This document shows positions 17,696 through 26,782 of a DNA stretch of 36,377 nucleotides, piece after piece. A model generated the notes under the pieces. It saw nothing but the letters and a program-made list of their open reading frames with translations, had not been told where the DNA came from and did not search any database. Position 1 is the stretch's first letter. Each line of letters opens with the position of its first letter. Position numbers and translations under genes: made by a program. The DNA comes from Terriglobia bacterium (lineage in GTDB: Bacteria > Acidobacteriota > Terriglobia > Terriglobales > Acidobacteriaceae): NCBI GenBank assembly GCA_020073105.1, contig JAIQFW010000014.1, positions 1 through 36,377 of the forward strand. The letters run 5' to 3'.

Positions 17696-19654
17696 ATGCG
17701 CGGCAGTACCCCTTGGTTTCGTATCTTGTTCCCAGTGCTCCTGCTGGTAATTCCTGGCAACGGGCAAACGTCTGGCAATGCTTCCGCGCCGAACCCGAGT
17801 ACCGCAACCCAGCCGCCGATTCCCAAGCAAGACTTGGTCGTAACTGTGTCGAGCGAGGCGATTCCAGTTTCAGCCAGCGCGGCGTCCGTGACCGTCATCT
17901 CCGCGAACCAGATTCGCCAGAGCGGCACGCAGAGTGTGAGCGACATCCTGCGGCAAGTCCCCTTTCTTCACATGCAACGGGCCGGCGGCCAGGGTGGACT
18001 AACGACCGTTTTCATGCGTGGCGCCAAGGAAAATCTGGTGATGGTCATGATCGACGGGGTCCCGGTCAATGACATCACCAACACTCTAGGGGGCTCGTTC
18101 GACTTCTCGACGTTGAGCACCGACAATGTCGAGCGCATCGAGGTTGTACGCGGACCGATGTCGTCGCTCTATGGCTCCGAGGCGATCGCCGGCGTCATCA
18201 ACATCATCTCGCGCAGGCACGAGGATACGTCGTATGTTCAATTCAACGTCGAGGGCGGAAACTTTGCTACCGGGCAGTTCGGAGCCAATGTGGTCGGGAA
18301 GTTTAAGATGTTCGACTACTCAGCAAGCGGTTCTTACGTGCGAGTGGGTGAGCAGATCGGTCTCGACAGCTATGACCTGGGAACGGGAGCGTTCAATTCC
18401 ACAGCCGATCTGGGCGGACAACGGATTTTACAATTCAGTATCCGGTATGAAAACCGGCAAAGCGATGGTTATGCCGAGGGTAGCGGTGGCCCGGAATTCG
18501 CGTTGGTGCGCCAAGCGGAGCGGGATCACGCGGGGGAATTAGTCGGCGGCATCACCTACCAGCAACAGTGGAAGCCTTGGTGGCTGTACAGCGTAGAATT
18601 TGATGGCTTCCGGCGGACCGATCACAACTTTAGCCCTGCCATCTGGGACCAGAACCCGCCCACATTTTTTTCGCTGCCTTCCAGTCTGGGAGACGTTGAA
18701 TTCCGCCGGCTGCACTTCGGCGTCTCCAACAACTTCAAGATTTCGTCAGCGCTGATGGCCCACCTGGGGATGGGCTGGCACGACGAACATGGCACTAACG
18801 ATAGCTTGATTTCCGGCACTACTCCGTTCAGCTTTGACCTGGACCGCAATACCCTCGATGTGAACGGTGAACTGGTTTACCGCGCCCGGCGTCTCACCGC
18901 CAGCGCCGGACTCGGGATTAATAAGACGGAGGGTTTTGACGGTGTGTTCTCACCTCGGGTCGGTGTTAATTATCAACTCGCCGGGAGTACGTATGTGAAG
19001 GGCAGCTGGGGAAAGGGATTCTTTATCCCTTCGTTTTACGCTCTCTCCGAGCCCGTCATCGGCAATCCTGCGCTGCAGCCCGAATATAGCCAGAGCTTTG
19101 ATCTGGGAATCGAGCACTCCTTTCCAAGACCGAGGGTGAAGGTCTCCGCCACCTATTTTCACAACCGCATGACCAATCTGGTCGACTTCGACTCGAATGT
19201 TTTCAAGCTCATCAATCGCACCAACGTTCTCACCCAAGGTGTGGAATTTGCATCCGCCTACCAAATTACCCGCCGCTTAGAGTTGGGAGGGGAATTTTCT
19301 TACCTGGATTGGAGCCTGGAGAATACTACCCAGCCGTTGCGCTATGTGCCGCGCTGGAGAGGTGGCATGGACGTGGACTGGAGAATCAACCGCCACCTGT
19401 ATTCCCGGGTCGAGACTCTGGTCGTCGGCCGCCGCTATGATTTTCAGATTCCAGTGCAGAGCATAGAGACGGTGGGCGGATACTCGACTACAAACCTGAT
19501 CCTCAACTACGAAGTGAACCGCGCGTTGAGTGCCCACGTCCGGGTGGAAAACCTTCTGAACAGCAACTACCGCGAGTACATCGGGTTTCCCAACCCCGGC
19601 GCGTACGTGCGTGCCGGATTCACCTACCGGCTGAGTCGTGCGCCGACACCCTAA
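17696..19654 (+). CDS. TonB-dependent outer-membrane receptor (BtuB-like)
   Basis: The 652-residue protein starts at ATG 17696 with CGGAGG 9 nt upstream. The signal peptide (RILFPVLLLVIPGNG) is followed by a Thr/Pro-rich linker and a TonB-box-like DLVVTV near residue 46. The plug domain (about 50-160) shows the family pattern: SVSDILRQVPFLHMQR, FMRGAKENLVMVMIDGVPV, VERIEVVRGPMSSLYGSEA and AGVINIISRR. The rest is a 22-strand-type beta barrel ending in RVENLLNSNYREYIGFPNPG and FTYRL. About six residues follow the last aromatic strand, slightly unusual for barrel assembly. Length is near BtuB and shorter than SusC. The ligand is unknown: no TonB/ExbB/ExbD, ABC transporter, SusD or riboswitch is adjacent. 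Confidence 0.92.
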   Translation: MRGSTPWFRILFPVLLLVIPGNGQTSGNASAPNPSTATQPPIPKQDLVVTVSSEAIPVSASAASVTVISANQIRQSGTQSVSDILRQVPFLHMQRAGGQGGLTTVFMRGAKENLVMVMIDGVPVNDITNTLGGSFDFSTLSTDNVERIEVVRGPMSSLYGSEAIAGVINIISRRHEDTSYVQFNVEGGNFATGQFGANVVGKFKMFDYSASGSYVRVGEQIGLDSYDLGTGAFNSTADLGGQRILQFSIRYENRQSDGYAEGSGGPEFALVRQAERDHAGELVGGITYQQQWKPWWLYSVEFDGFRRTDHNFSPAIWDQNPPTFFSLPSSLGDVEFRRLHFGVSNNFKISSALMAHLGMGWHDEHGTNDSLISGTTPFSFDLDRNTLDVNGELVYRARRLTASAGLGINKTEGFDGVFSPRVGVNYQLAGSTYVKGSWGKGFFIPSFYALSEPVIGNPALQPEYSQSFDLGIEHSFPRPRVKVSATYFHNRMTNLVDFDSNVFKLINRTNVLTQGVEFASAYQITRRLELGGEFSYLDWSLENTTQPLRYVPRWRGGMDVDWRINRHLYSRVETLVVGRRYDFQIPVQSIETVGGYSTTNLILNYEVNRALSAHVRVENLLNSNYREYIGFPNPGAYVRAGFTYRLSRAPTP

Positions 19655-19709
19655 TGCCGGACCGCATGTACTGCCTTAAACTTCGCTCAGACTGACTTAG
19701 GAACGCCCG

Positions 19710-21047
19710 CTATTTCGTCGGAAGCGAGAGTTTGAACACAACACCGCAGCCTGGGATCGGCTGGTTGGTGGTGCAATGACCCGTATCGCCTCCGTACCAG
19801 GTAGTTCCGTAGAGATTGCCGTCCTGGTCTGCGACGAGCGTGGCATCGGAATAGCCGCCGTCCGTGCCTCCCGCGAAGTTGTAGAGCACGGTCTGCTTCC
19901 AACCCTTCGGAACGGGTTTAACCACAAAGATGGTTCCGTTCCCGGCGCTGCCGCCTTTGAGGGTCGTGCCGTAAATATTGCCAGCCGCGTCGGGAGTCAA
20001 GTTGCCCACGGGATAAAGGCCATAACCGTTGAACCCCAAACCGGCAGGGTGGTACTGGATCCAGCCGCCATTGCCGTTCGGCACAAATGTGACGATCGTG
20101 CCATTGTGCGCGCCGCCGGTTACGGTTGTACTCCACATGTTGCCAGCTGGGTCAAAAACCATGCCGGCGTACGGATAGTAACCTTCCGGTCCGCCCGGAG
20201 GGGGAAGCTGGCCGGCCCCTAAATGGCCGGGAGGATCTCCGTATGGGTGCACTAACTTCCATTTCCACTGGTTGCCGGAAGGTACGAGCTTGAACACGAT
20301 GCCACCGGCGTAGGGTCCTCCGTACGACGCAGTGCCATAAAGATTGCCAAGCCCGTCGGGAGTCACTGCTGCCTTCGGGAAATAGCCGTCGTTGGTCTGT
20401 CCTTGAAAATTGTGGATCACGCTATACGTCCAACCGCCACCCCCATTGGGGCTCAATTCAAAAACCGTGCCGCAAGACGTGGCCGGGACGTCGCAGTTCT
20501 GATACGTGCCTCCGTTGTTGGTTGTACCGAAAAGATTGCCGGCTGAGTCCATGCTCAAACCCGCCATGGGCAAGGCCCCGTCTGTTCCTTGTCCGAAGTT
20601 ATGCAACACCTTTTCGACCCAGGTGCCTCCTCCCCCCGGTGAGAGTTGGAAAACGGTCCCGAGGTTCACAGCTCCGCCGTGTTGGGTTGTGCCATAGATA
20701 TTGCCGGCCGTGTCGAAGACTAATCCGCCAGTCGGAGTGGTTCCGTCTCTGTTCTTTGCACCGAAGCTGTAGAGTACAGTTTCCGTCCAAGTGCCCCCTC
20801 CGCCCGGAGACAGCTCATACACCGCTCCCCTATTGAACGTGCCTCCCTTGGACGTGACGCCGTACATGTTGCCAGCAGCGTCGAAAGTGACGCCTTCCGC
20901 GGGCCGGGCTCCGTCTGGGCCGCTGAATGTGTGGAGCACGGTGTAGGTCTGGCCCTGGGCCTGGGTCGGGACAACCAACCCCACGGTCACGGCAACAATG
21001 AGAGTGAGAAGAGCACGCGGAGAACAGAACAAGTTGCGGAGCATCAT
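19710..21047 (-). CDS. Secreted GloVer-repeat (choice-of-anchor) beta-propeller protein
   Basis: The 445-residue product starts at ATG 21047 (the adjacent ATG at 21044 is an equally good start) with a signal peptide (LLTLIVAVTVGLVVP, cleavage near TQAQGQ). The mature protein is built of about seven repeats of the form VLHTFSG..DG..P..G(V/L)..D.AGN(M/I/L)YGTT..GG......G.VF(E/Q/K)L.P, the GloVer repeat (TIGR03803 type) known from Gloeobacter, Verrucomicrobia and Acidobacteria. Seven copies would make a seven-bladed propeller; blades five and six have weaker consensus. The family's function is not established; binding or surface adhesion is a guess. It is convergent with the TonB receptor gene, 55 bp apart. 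The upstream 239 bp contain TATACT on the minus strand near 21130 but no matching -35. Confidence 0.85.
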   Translation of the reverse strand: MMLRNLFCSPRALLTLIVAVTVGLVVPTQAQGQTYTVLHTFSGPDGARPAEGVTFDAAGNMYGVTSKGGTFNRGAVYELSPGGGGTWTETVLYSFGAKNRDGTTPTGGLVFDTAGNIYGTTQHGGAVNLGTVFQLSPGGGGTWVEKVLHNFGQGTDGALPMAGLSMDSAGNLFGTTNNGGTYQNCDVPATSCGTVFELSPNGGGGWTYSVIHNFQGQTNDGYFPKAAVTPDGLGNLYGTASYGGPYAGGIVFKLVPSGNQWKWKLVHPYGDPPGHLGAGQLPPPGGPEGYYPYAGMVFDPAGNMWSTTVTGGAHNGTIVTFVPNGNGGWIQYHPAGLGFNGYGLYPVGNLTPDAAGNIYGTTLKGGSAGNGTIFVVKPVPKGWKQTVLYNFAGGTDGGYSDATLVADQDGNLYGTTWYGGDTGHCTTNQPIPGCGVVFKLSLPTK

Positions 21048-21286
21048 AAATTCTCTCGCCTTCAGCCTGGAAATAGTTCGCAGTCGAGGAAGGGTTGGAA
21101 CCACAATCAAAGCGACTGGCAGGCAGTATATAACAAGAATGGGATGCTTCCGATACGGACAAAAGACTCCCAGACGGTTGGCGGGTCTGCTCGTGCACCA
21201 TGCATGATCGGCAGAGTGGGAGAAATACTCAGAGCGCTGCCTTCATCTGCGGTCCTCCATGGTTCCGGACCGGCCGCCAGGTTCGC

Positions 21287-22642
21287 TCATTGATTCTCCA
21301 GGAGAATCGGTTTGGCCCCGATGGGAACGGTTGTTCCTGTGATCGGAACTACGTCCCCACTCAAGGTGAGGTACTGGATGTACTGCGGATCGACTGGATA
21401 CGGCACTGTGCTGCACTGGGTCTGACTGCAAGACTGTGAAGTGTCCCAAACCGCTTGCGCCATGTATCCGCCAGAACGGGTGAAACCACAGGTCCAGATA
21501 GTGCCATCGGCGGAGCAGGTCTGGTTGATCGTGGCTCCCACTATCCAGTCGTAAACTTGCTGATAGGCAGTTCCTGGTTTCAACAAGGTTCCCGGCAAGT
21601 GGGGGTCGTTGGGATCCGGCTTCCACAATTGTCCGATACCCCGGGTGTTCCAGCCGAACCAGTAAAAACGACTGATGTGATACGAGGCGTGCAACAGGTA
21701 CGCTCGGGCCACCCAGGCGGCCTGCAAATCGGCGTTGTCGAATTGTCTCTTCGGAGGTTTGTCCCGGCCCCAGTTGGCCTCGCTGTCCCACACCGGCTTC
21801 CCTTTCTGGCCGTATTGTTTCAGGACGTCGAAAAATGCGGGGACGTAGGTCGCCATGTTTTCCGGCCAGCCGAAAGTTCCATTTCTGCTGAACACATAAC
21901 CGTGCACATCAATCTTGTCCGCATACTGGCCGCCACCCGCCGCGAAATAGCCGGCCATCCATTGCCGAACCTTCTCGGTCTGCCAGGCAAACGACGGACT
22001 GTGTACTGAAGCTGACGGATCGATGGTTTTGATGATGCTGTAGGCGTCGCTCGCCATCCGCACCAGCTGGGCATACGTGCCATTCCACTCCCAGAGATTG
22101 TGCGGCTCATTCCAGATTTCGTAGGCGCGGATTCGAGCGTAGCCGGAGTTCACGCTGTGATTCGCAACTGCAGTCACGAAGTCTTTCCAGTGCTGGTTCG
22201 ATCCGCTGCCATCCGGGTTCAAGTCATTCGGAGGGGCGCAACTCCCCGGCCCGTCAATACAGCTCGTATCGTTGGGTTTGGAGGATGCCCAACGCGGGGT
22301 GCGGAATAGGATCAGCAACAAGCTGATACGGTGAGTTTGACCGCTCTCCAGGTAACTATCCAGCAAAGTGAAGTCATATTGGCCATTCCCGGGATTCAGC
22401 TGGTCCCAAGTAGTGCCGGGTTGCAACAACCGCAGGGTGGCAAAGGAAACTACCGGCCAAGGCTGCTGCGATATGATTCCGGAAGTCGCGCTCAGGCCGA
22501 ACAGACGGGACTGGATGGGGGTTCCCGAATCGCTTTCCATAAAGACGGGGTTGCTGTCGCCGGAGCTTTGACCTGTTGCCGCAGGCGGGATTGAGAGCGA
22601 GAAGAAAATCGAAAGCAAAAGGAACAACGCCCAAGGCTGCAC
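21287..22642 (-). CDS. Secreted clan GH-A glycoside hydrolase
   Basis: The 451-residue product has a hydrophobic signal segment (PWALFLLLSIFFSLSIPP) followed by a TIM-barrel. AYEIWNEPHN gives the acid/base glutamate (E179) and PVWDSEANWG a probable nucleophile (E288), with the family-type HGYVFSRNG between them. The C-terminal beta domain ends in GAKPILLENQ, like the other GH-A proteins here. GTG 22642 is chosen because GGAGG (22653-22657) lies 10 nt upstream; TTG 22672 would add ten residues (MGNLLGGPPP) without a ribosome binding site. GH39-like or GH5-like assignment is open and the substrate is unknown. It shares an insert with the lipoprotein at 2412 (cysteines followed by PP.DLNPDGSG), so these two form one subgroup. 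Confidence 0.82.
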   Translation of the reverse strand: MQPWALFLLLSIFFSLSIPPAATGQSSGDSNPVFMESDSGTPIQSRLFGLSATSGIISQQPWPVVSFATLRLLQPGTTWDQLNPGNGQYDFTLLDSYLESGQTHRISLLLILFRTPRWASSKPNDTSCIDGPGSCAPPNDLNPDGSGSNQHWKDFVTAVANHSVNSGYARIRAYEIWNEPHNLWEWNGTYAQLVRMASDAYSIIKTIDPSASVHSPSFAWQTEKVRQWMAGYFAAGGGQYADKIDVHGYVFSRNGTFGWPENMATYVPAFFDVLKQYGQKGKPVWDSEANWGRDKPPKRQFDNADLQAAWVARAYLLHASYHISRFYWFGWNTRGIGQLWKPDPNDPHLPGTLLKPGTAYQQVYDWIVGATINQTCSADGTIWTCGFTRSGGYMAQAVWDTSQSCSQTQCSTVPYPVDPQYIQYLTLSGDVVPITGTTVPIGAKPILLENQ

Positions 22643-22980
22643 CGGGGGAGGGCCTCCAAGTAAATTTCCCAAGAAGACGCGATGCCCACCCGCGACTAAC
22701 GTTTACCTAACGCGTGTGAATGGCTGGATCTGCTTGGATCGTACTTTGCCAACACCCGCAATATTTCACTCTGCTCGGCGTTGGGCAAGGCACGAAAGTA
22801 CATCGGAGTGAATGTCGCCTTCCGAATTTGGCAGACCAAGTGGACAGCGCTGTGACGACGATACCGTCTTTAGGTTGCAGATTGGCTCTGGCAGCGTGGA
22901 TGAGTGCAGATGGAAGAGCTGCGGCGTGGGCCGTAGACCGTGCCCGAAGCCACCGCGTGCATGGTGTCCTTCCTGGTTCT
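22643..22980. other. Intergenic region between two glycosidase genes (338 bp)
   Basis: This lies upstream of the 21287-22642 gene and downstream of the 22981-24420 gene, both minus strand. It contains an imperfect inverted repeat: GTACTTTGCCAAC (22741-22753) against GTTGGGCAAGG...AAAGTAC (22780-22801), with a bulge. There is no T-tract, and nothing else is recognised. Confidence 0.4.
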
Positions 22981-24420
22981 TTATTTCATTTCCAACAAGA
23001 CCGGCGTTTGCCCTAGAGAGAGGGGACCCTTCGTCTTCAAGTCGGTCGTGCTTCCGTCCAGGTTGCGCGCGATCACATATTGCCGTTCCGGGGTGTAAGT
23101 CGCTTTATCTCCTCTGCCGTCGTACCAGACAAAACGACCATGATAGCTGCCGTCACTCTTGGTGAAGTCGCAGCCCCAGACCCGCCCGCCTGCCTGCCGC
23201 TGCGCGGTGCAACTCTTGTCGAACACAGCGCCCAGCAGCCAGGTGCGGGCCCGCTCGTAGATGGAGGCGAGCGGACAAAGATATCCTGGCTGCCCGTCGC
23301 GATTGGGGATCGTGCAGGCGTCGATTTTTTCCCGGGACCACATATTGGCCTTGGGGTAGAGGTCCCACCCGAAGAAAATGTAGGCCTTGGTTCCCTCGGC
23401 GGCACGCAGAATCATGGAGCGTGCGAACCAGGCAGCCTGGGCGTCCCAATCGAGGGCACCGCTGGCAGTGCGAAGAGAAAGTCGGCCGGGCCACGCGTCC
23501 TCGGTATCGTAGAAGGGTTTGCCGCGGGTGCTGGGATGTTTGTCGGCGATTTCGCGCAACACCCGAACCAGCTCCACAATCTTTTCCGGGTGCCAATAGC
23601 CGTGATAGCTGACGGCGTCCACAACGCTGGGTCCGTATTTATCCAGCGCAGTGAAATAGCCCTCGGTCCATGACTGGAATTGCGCCGAGCCTGGCGGTGT
23701 GCAGTAGCAGGTGTTTGCCCCCAAAACGATGGCATCGGGATTGACCCGCTTCACTGCGTCGCGAAAATCCTTGGTCATCCTTGCGAACTGCTTGAAGGTG
23801 AAGTGGTCGGGATTGGCGAAACGGATGTTGGGGGCCTCATTCCACATTTCCCAATACTTGATTTTCTTGCCGTAGCGCGTCGCCACAGCGGTGACAAAGT
23901 CCTTGAAGAGCTTGTCCGATCCATCTCCTTCCCCGCTTCCGACCACCGCATCTACGTCGTAAGGCGGATCGCAGGAACCAATCACCTGTAAGCGCTTGTG
24001 TTTGTGGGAGCCGCACTCGTCATCAGGGGGCCCGGCACAATTCTTGTCCGGGTTGCCGGCCCCTCGGCAACGCGACCCTCGAGTCGAAGCCCAATCCGGA
24101 ACGGAGTACACGGTGAACATCACATCCACGCCATGGGCGTAGGAATCGTTCACGACTTTATCCAGATTCCCGCCCTTCAGGTTCGTGCCCCAGTGGTAGC
24201 AAGGATCGTTGGGGTCCGGGCCTCCTGGACAGCCTTCCAAGTCGGACCACGCGACGATGTCGCTGACGCTCCGGCGGATGGCGAACGGCACGGTGGGCCA
24301 CGGTTCTCCCTTCGTGTACTTGTTCTGGTGAAGTCCGAAGAAACTCTCCTGGATTTGTGCCGAACATGGCTGGTAACACAAGCACACACTGAGAAAGCAC
24401 ACCACCAGCGCTGCCTTCAT
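22981..24420 (-). CDS. Secreted clan GH-A glycoside hydrolase, paralogue of the gene at the left edge
   Basis: The 479-residue product starts at ATG 24420 with a signal peptide (MKAALVVCFLSVCLCYQPC). The mature N-terminus (GLHQNKYTKGEPWPTVPF) and most of the barrel match the truncated protein at 1-1129. The acid/base glutamate is E195 in KYWEMWNEAPN and the probable nucleophile E307 in FYDTEDAWPG. An insertion rich in cysteine (about residues 115-155) separates the early barrel from the first catalytic strand. The C-terminal beta domain ends in GQTPVLLEMK. The start is preceded by AAGGGGG, a loose Shine-Dalgarno sequence; upstream in-frame codons lack an export signal. Its complete end shows what the edge-truncated paralogue is missing. 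Substrate unknown; possibly GH39-related. Confidence 0.85.
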   Translation of the reverse strand: MKAALVVCFLSVCLCYQPCSAQIQESFFGLHQNKYTKGEPWPTVPFAIRRSVSDIVAWSDLEGCPGGPDPNDPCYHWGTNLKGGNLDKVVNDSYAHGVDVMFTVYSVPDWASTRGSRCRGAGNPDKNCAGPPDDECGSHKHKRLQVIGSCDPPYDVDAVVGSGEGDGSDKLFKDFVTAVATRYGKKIKYWEMWNEAPNIRFANPDHFTFKQFARMTKDFRDAVKRVNPDAIVLGANTCYCTPPGSAQFQSWTEGYFTALDKYGPSVVDAVSYHGYWHPEKIVELVRVLREIADKHPSTRGKPFYDTEDAWPGRLSLRTASGALDWDAQAAWFARSMILRAAEGTKAYIFFGWDLYPKANMWSREKIDACTIPNRDGQPGYLCPLASIYERARTWLLGAVFDKSCTAQRQAGGRVWGCDFTKSDGSYHGRFVWYDGRGDKATYTPERQYVIARNLDGSTTDLKTKGPLSLGQTPVLLEMK

Positions 24421-24677
24421 GCCGTCTGCCCCCTTGGTTTTGAGAACCCCGATTATCAGCTTGGGTTGCGGGAAAAGACAAGCTGGAGGAAGCCCATCCG
24501 AGTGGTGCTCATGTGCAGCACCCTGCATCCGGAAAGAGCCGATTCCGAGTGCATGCTTAGCACAAGTTATTTAGAATCAGTAGGCTGTTCCGTGGCTCCG
24601 TGGCAGCAGAAATGCACCGTTGACTGCGGAAGAGTAGGGTATAGTCTTCGACCGGCACTATTGAAAGGGCATCCGCT

Positions 24678-24986
24678 GTGGAATACAGGCCTGAGACACC
24701 GTTTGACAACATCGAGAGCGCGCACGAGTATCTCGGGCTCTTAGCCCAGGCTGTCGATGAGGCCAGACAGAACGTCGAGGCTGACATCGCCGATGAGACG
24801 AATTCAAAATCGCCGCGCCGCGTCGATGCCTTGCGGCTGGTGGTTTACAAGCTGGACAAGCTGGGACAGCACATAAAGAACGGCCGCCGCCTGCTGAACG
24901 ACCTGCGCACCCTGCGGCGGCTTATGCTGGAAGAACGGGCCGAACCGGCGGTTCCAAAACCGGAGCCGGAATCTCAGGTCGGCTAA
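24678..24986 (+). CDS. Small charged helical protein of unknown function
   Basis: This is a 102-residue protein from GTG 24678, with AAGGG 9 nt upstream. It has no signal peptide or membrane segment. Residues about 10-90 are predicted mostly helical and highly charged (AHEYLGLLAQAVDEARQNVE, LRLVVYKLDKLGQHIKNGRR, LLNDLRTLRRLMLEER), with an Arg/Lys-rich middle and a Pro/Glu-rich end. The heptad-like leucines suggest a helical bundle or coiled coil, possibly oligomeric. I do not recognise a family. It is divergent from the glycosidase gene and 211 bp before the TadG-like gene. TATAGT at 24640-24645 is a possible -10, with TTGACT at 24620-24625 only 14 bp upstream. Confidence 0.6.
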   Translation: MEYRPETPFDNIESAHEYLGLLAQAVDEARQNVEADIADETNSKSPRRVDALRLVVYKLDKLGQHIKNGRRLLNDLRTLRRLMLEERAEPAVPKPEPESQVG

Positions 24987-25090
24987 TTTCCGAGTGTTTT
25001 CCAGCAGCGTGAACGGCGCAGGCCCGATGCCGCGACGAGAACGCCAGCTACGCCGTGGCCCATTCTGCCTACCTGGACCATCCCACGACA

Positions 25091-25120
25091 TTGGCGGCAG
25101 GGAAGCGAATCACGTAAAAT
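25091..25120 (+). promoter_or_regulatory. Candidate sigma70-type promoter of the TadG-like gene
   Basis: TTGGCG (25091-25096) and TAAAAT (25115-25120) are separated by 18 bp. The -10 matches five of six consensus bases. Transcription would start near 25127, giving a leader of about 70 nt that contains the hairpin at 25133-25171. Confidence 0.35.
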
Positions 25121-25132
25121 CCGGGAGCAGAA

Positions 25133-25171
25133 GAGCTGCATGGAGCTGCGGCCTTCTCCGCACTCCAGCTC
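25133..25171 (+). repeat. Three-tier hairpin in the leader of the TadG-like gene
   Basis: Nested pairs are GAGCT/AGCTC (25133-25137 with 25167-25171), GGAG/CTCC (25142-25145 with 25163-25166) and GCGG/CCGC (25148-25151 with 25158-25161), with a 6-nt loop. No T-tract follows, so it is not a standard terminator; it could modulate the leader mRNA. Confidence 0.35.
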
Positions 25172-25197
25172 ACACAGCCTCAAACAGTTCAGGATTA

Positions 25198-26574
25198 ATG
25201 AAACCGAAAAGAATTGGTAGGCAACAGCGTCGCGGAGAGCGAGGGCAAACGATCATCCTCGTTGCTATCTCGATTGTGTCTCTGTTGGCCATGGCGGCGC
25301 TGGCGATTGACGTGGTGAGCCTGTACGTGGCGCGCAGCGAGGTGCAGCGGGCGGCAGATGCCGCAGCGCTGGTGGGCGCCAAGGCCATCGCGGACTCCGG
25401 CGTGACCTCGCTTCCACCCGGAGATCCCAACGCGGCAGCAGCCAAGACCTTGGCGCAAAGCATGGCCAACTCGGCCATTACTGCACTCCTCAATGCCAGC
25501 CCGGCGCTCAATCAGGTGGCTGGGAGTCCGCCAGTGTTGATAGGCGGGACTCCGACCATCGTCTACAACGATCCGAGCGCCAGCAATCTCACCAACGACG
25601 CGATCATTACGGTGACGCTGCAGCGCACCGGGCTGCCGACATTTTTTGCCAAGGTTTTCGGCCAGACCGCGAGTACCACAAGCGCCACGGCCGTAGCGGA
25701 GGCCTATAACCCCGCGAACATGCAGAATTTCACGCCGGTTACGCCAAGGTGCGTGAAGCCGTGGCTGGTGGCGAACGCCGACCCTATCCATTCGGGAGTC
25801 CCCTTCGTTATTCCTTCCACCGGGGCAATTCCGAACGTAGCAAGTTTGATTGGGCAGAGCTTCTACCTGACGGCGGACTGCAACTCATTTTTTTCCGGGG
25901 GCTGTCAGCTACCCGACCCTCACCCGAAGGCCTTTCCCCCTGATATTGTGGAGTATGTGCCAGCTCTCATCACCCCGGGAGGTCCAAAGTTTGCTCCTTC
26001 CTGTGCAGGAGGGAGTGACTACGAGCAGAGCATTGCGGGCTGCGATGTTAGCCTCTACAACTACTATCAGTGTGGAACCATCAACAACACAAACAAGATT
26101 GCCTACGACCGAGCGATCAACCCGACCCCAAACCACGGAGGCACCAGCAGCGCTACTGCGCTGGCCACGGAATGCTTGATTCACGCAACTGGAGAGGGCT
26201 TAGGCCAAGGCCAGGATTCCATTAATTACCCAACTCCTTGGCCAACGTCAGGCCCACCGCAGATCACTGCCGGCAGCGGACCGATGAATGGGAGCCTCGT
26301 TTCCACCAGCAACGCAGTGGTTACCATTCCAATCATCGACATCGGAGGGTCATTTGAGACGGGACCGCCTTACGAGGTCGTAGTTGTGGGTTTCTTACAA
26401 GCCTTCATCCAATCAGTCGAAGACCGAGGCCCCGGATCCCGCGATGCGGTCCGTATCACCATCCTCAACGTGGTTGGTTGCAGCCAAACTCCGAACCTCA
26501 ATCCTCCCATCACCGGCGGCAACGGGGCCTCGGCCATCGCGGTGCGCCTCATCACGCCGCCACCTCCCCCGTAG
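25198..26574 (+). CDS. TadG-like membrane-anchored protein (TadE/TadG pilus-type N-terminus), orphan
   Basis: The 458-residue product starts at ATG 25198. After a basic N-terminus comes the TadG signature: RGQTIILVAISIVSLLAMAA (about 15-34), a single membrane helix, then AIDVVSLYVARSEVQRAADA and AALVGAKAIA. This is the amino end of proteins associated with Flp/Tad pilus systems, with the rest outside the membrane. The exported part has a middle region with several cysteines and ends in Pro/Gly-rich sequence (PPPPP). No other tad, cpa or flp genes are in the window, so it is an orphan; many Acidobacteria carry stand-alone TadG-like proteins. Its role could be in a surface appendage or envelope scaffold. 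The Shine-Dalgarno sequence is weak (AGGA close to ATG). Confidence 0.82.
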   Translation: MKPKRIGRQQRRGERGQTIILVAISIVSLLAMAALAIDVVSLYVARSEVQRAADAAALVGAKAIADSGVTSLPPGDPNAAAAKTLAQSMANSAITALLNASPALNQVAGSPPVLIGGTPTIVYNDPSASNLTNDAIITVTLQRTGLPTFFAKVFGQTASTTSATAVAEAYNPANMQNFTPVTPRCVKPWLVANADPIHSGVPFVIPSTGAIPNVASLIGQSFYLTADCNSFFSGGCQLPDPHPKAFPPDIVEYVPALITPGGPKFAPSCAGGSDYEQSIAGCDVSLYNYYQCGTINNTNKIAYDRAINPTPNHGGTSSATALATECLIHATGEGLGQGQDSINYPTPWPTSGPPQITAGSGPMNGSLVSTSNAVVTIPIIDIGGSFETGPPYEVVVVGFLQAFIQSVEDRGPGSRDAVRITILNVVGCSQTPNLNPPITGGNGASAIAVRLITPPPPP

Positions 26575-26782
26575 ACAACGGAATCGAGCGTCGCGACCGC
26601 TCCAGTGTGTAAAATGCTTTCCGTGTGCGAAGTCCCATAGGACCACCTTGTTGCCTTAAGTGCATGACAGCGCGGCGCTTTGCAGACGCAACTTTCTGCA
26701 CCACCGCGGGTTTCAAGTTGCAGGCGAGATGATGAGGATCTCCCCAAAGCTTGAGGACAAATTTCCCCTATCGGAGGACCCG

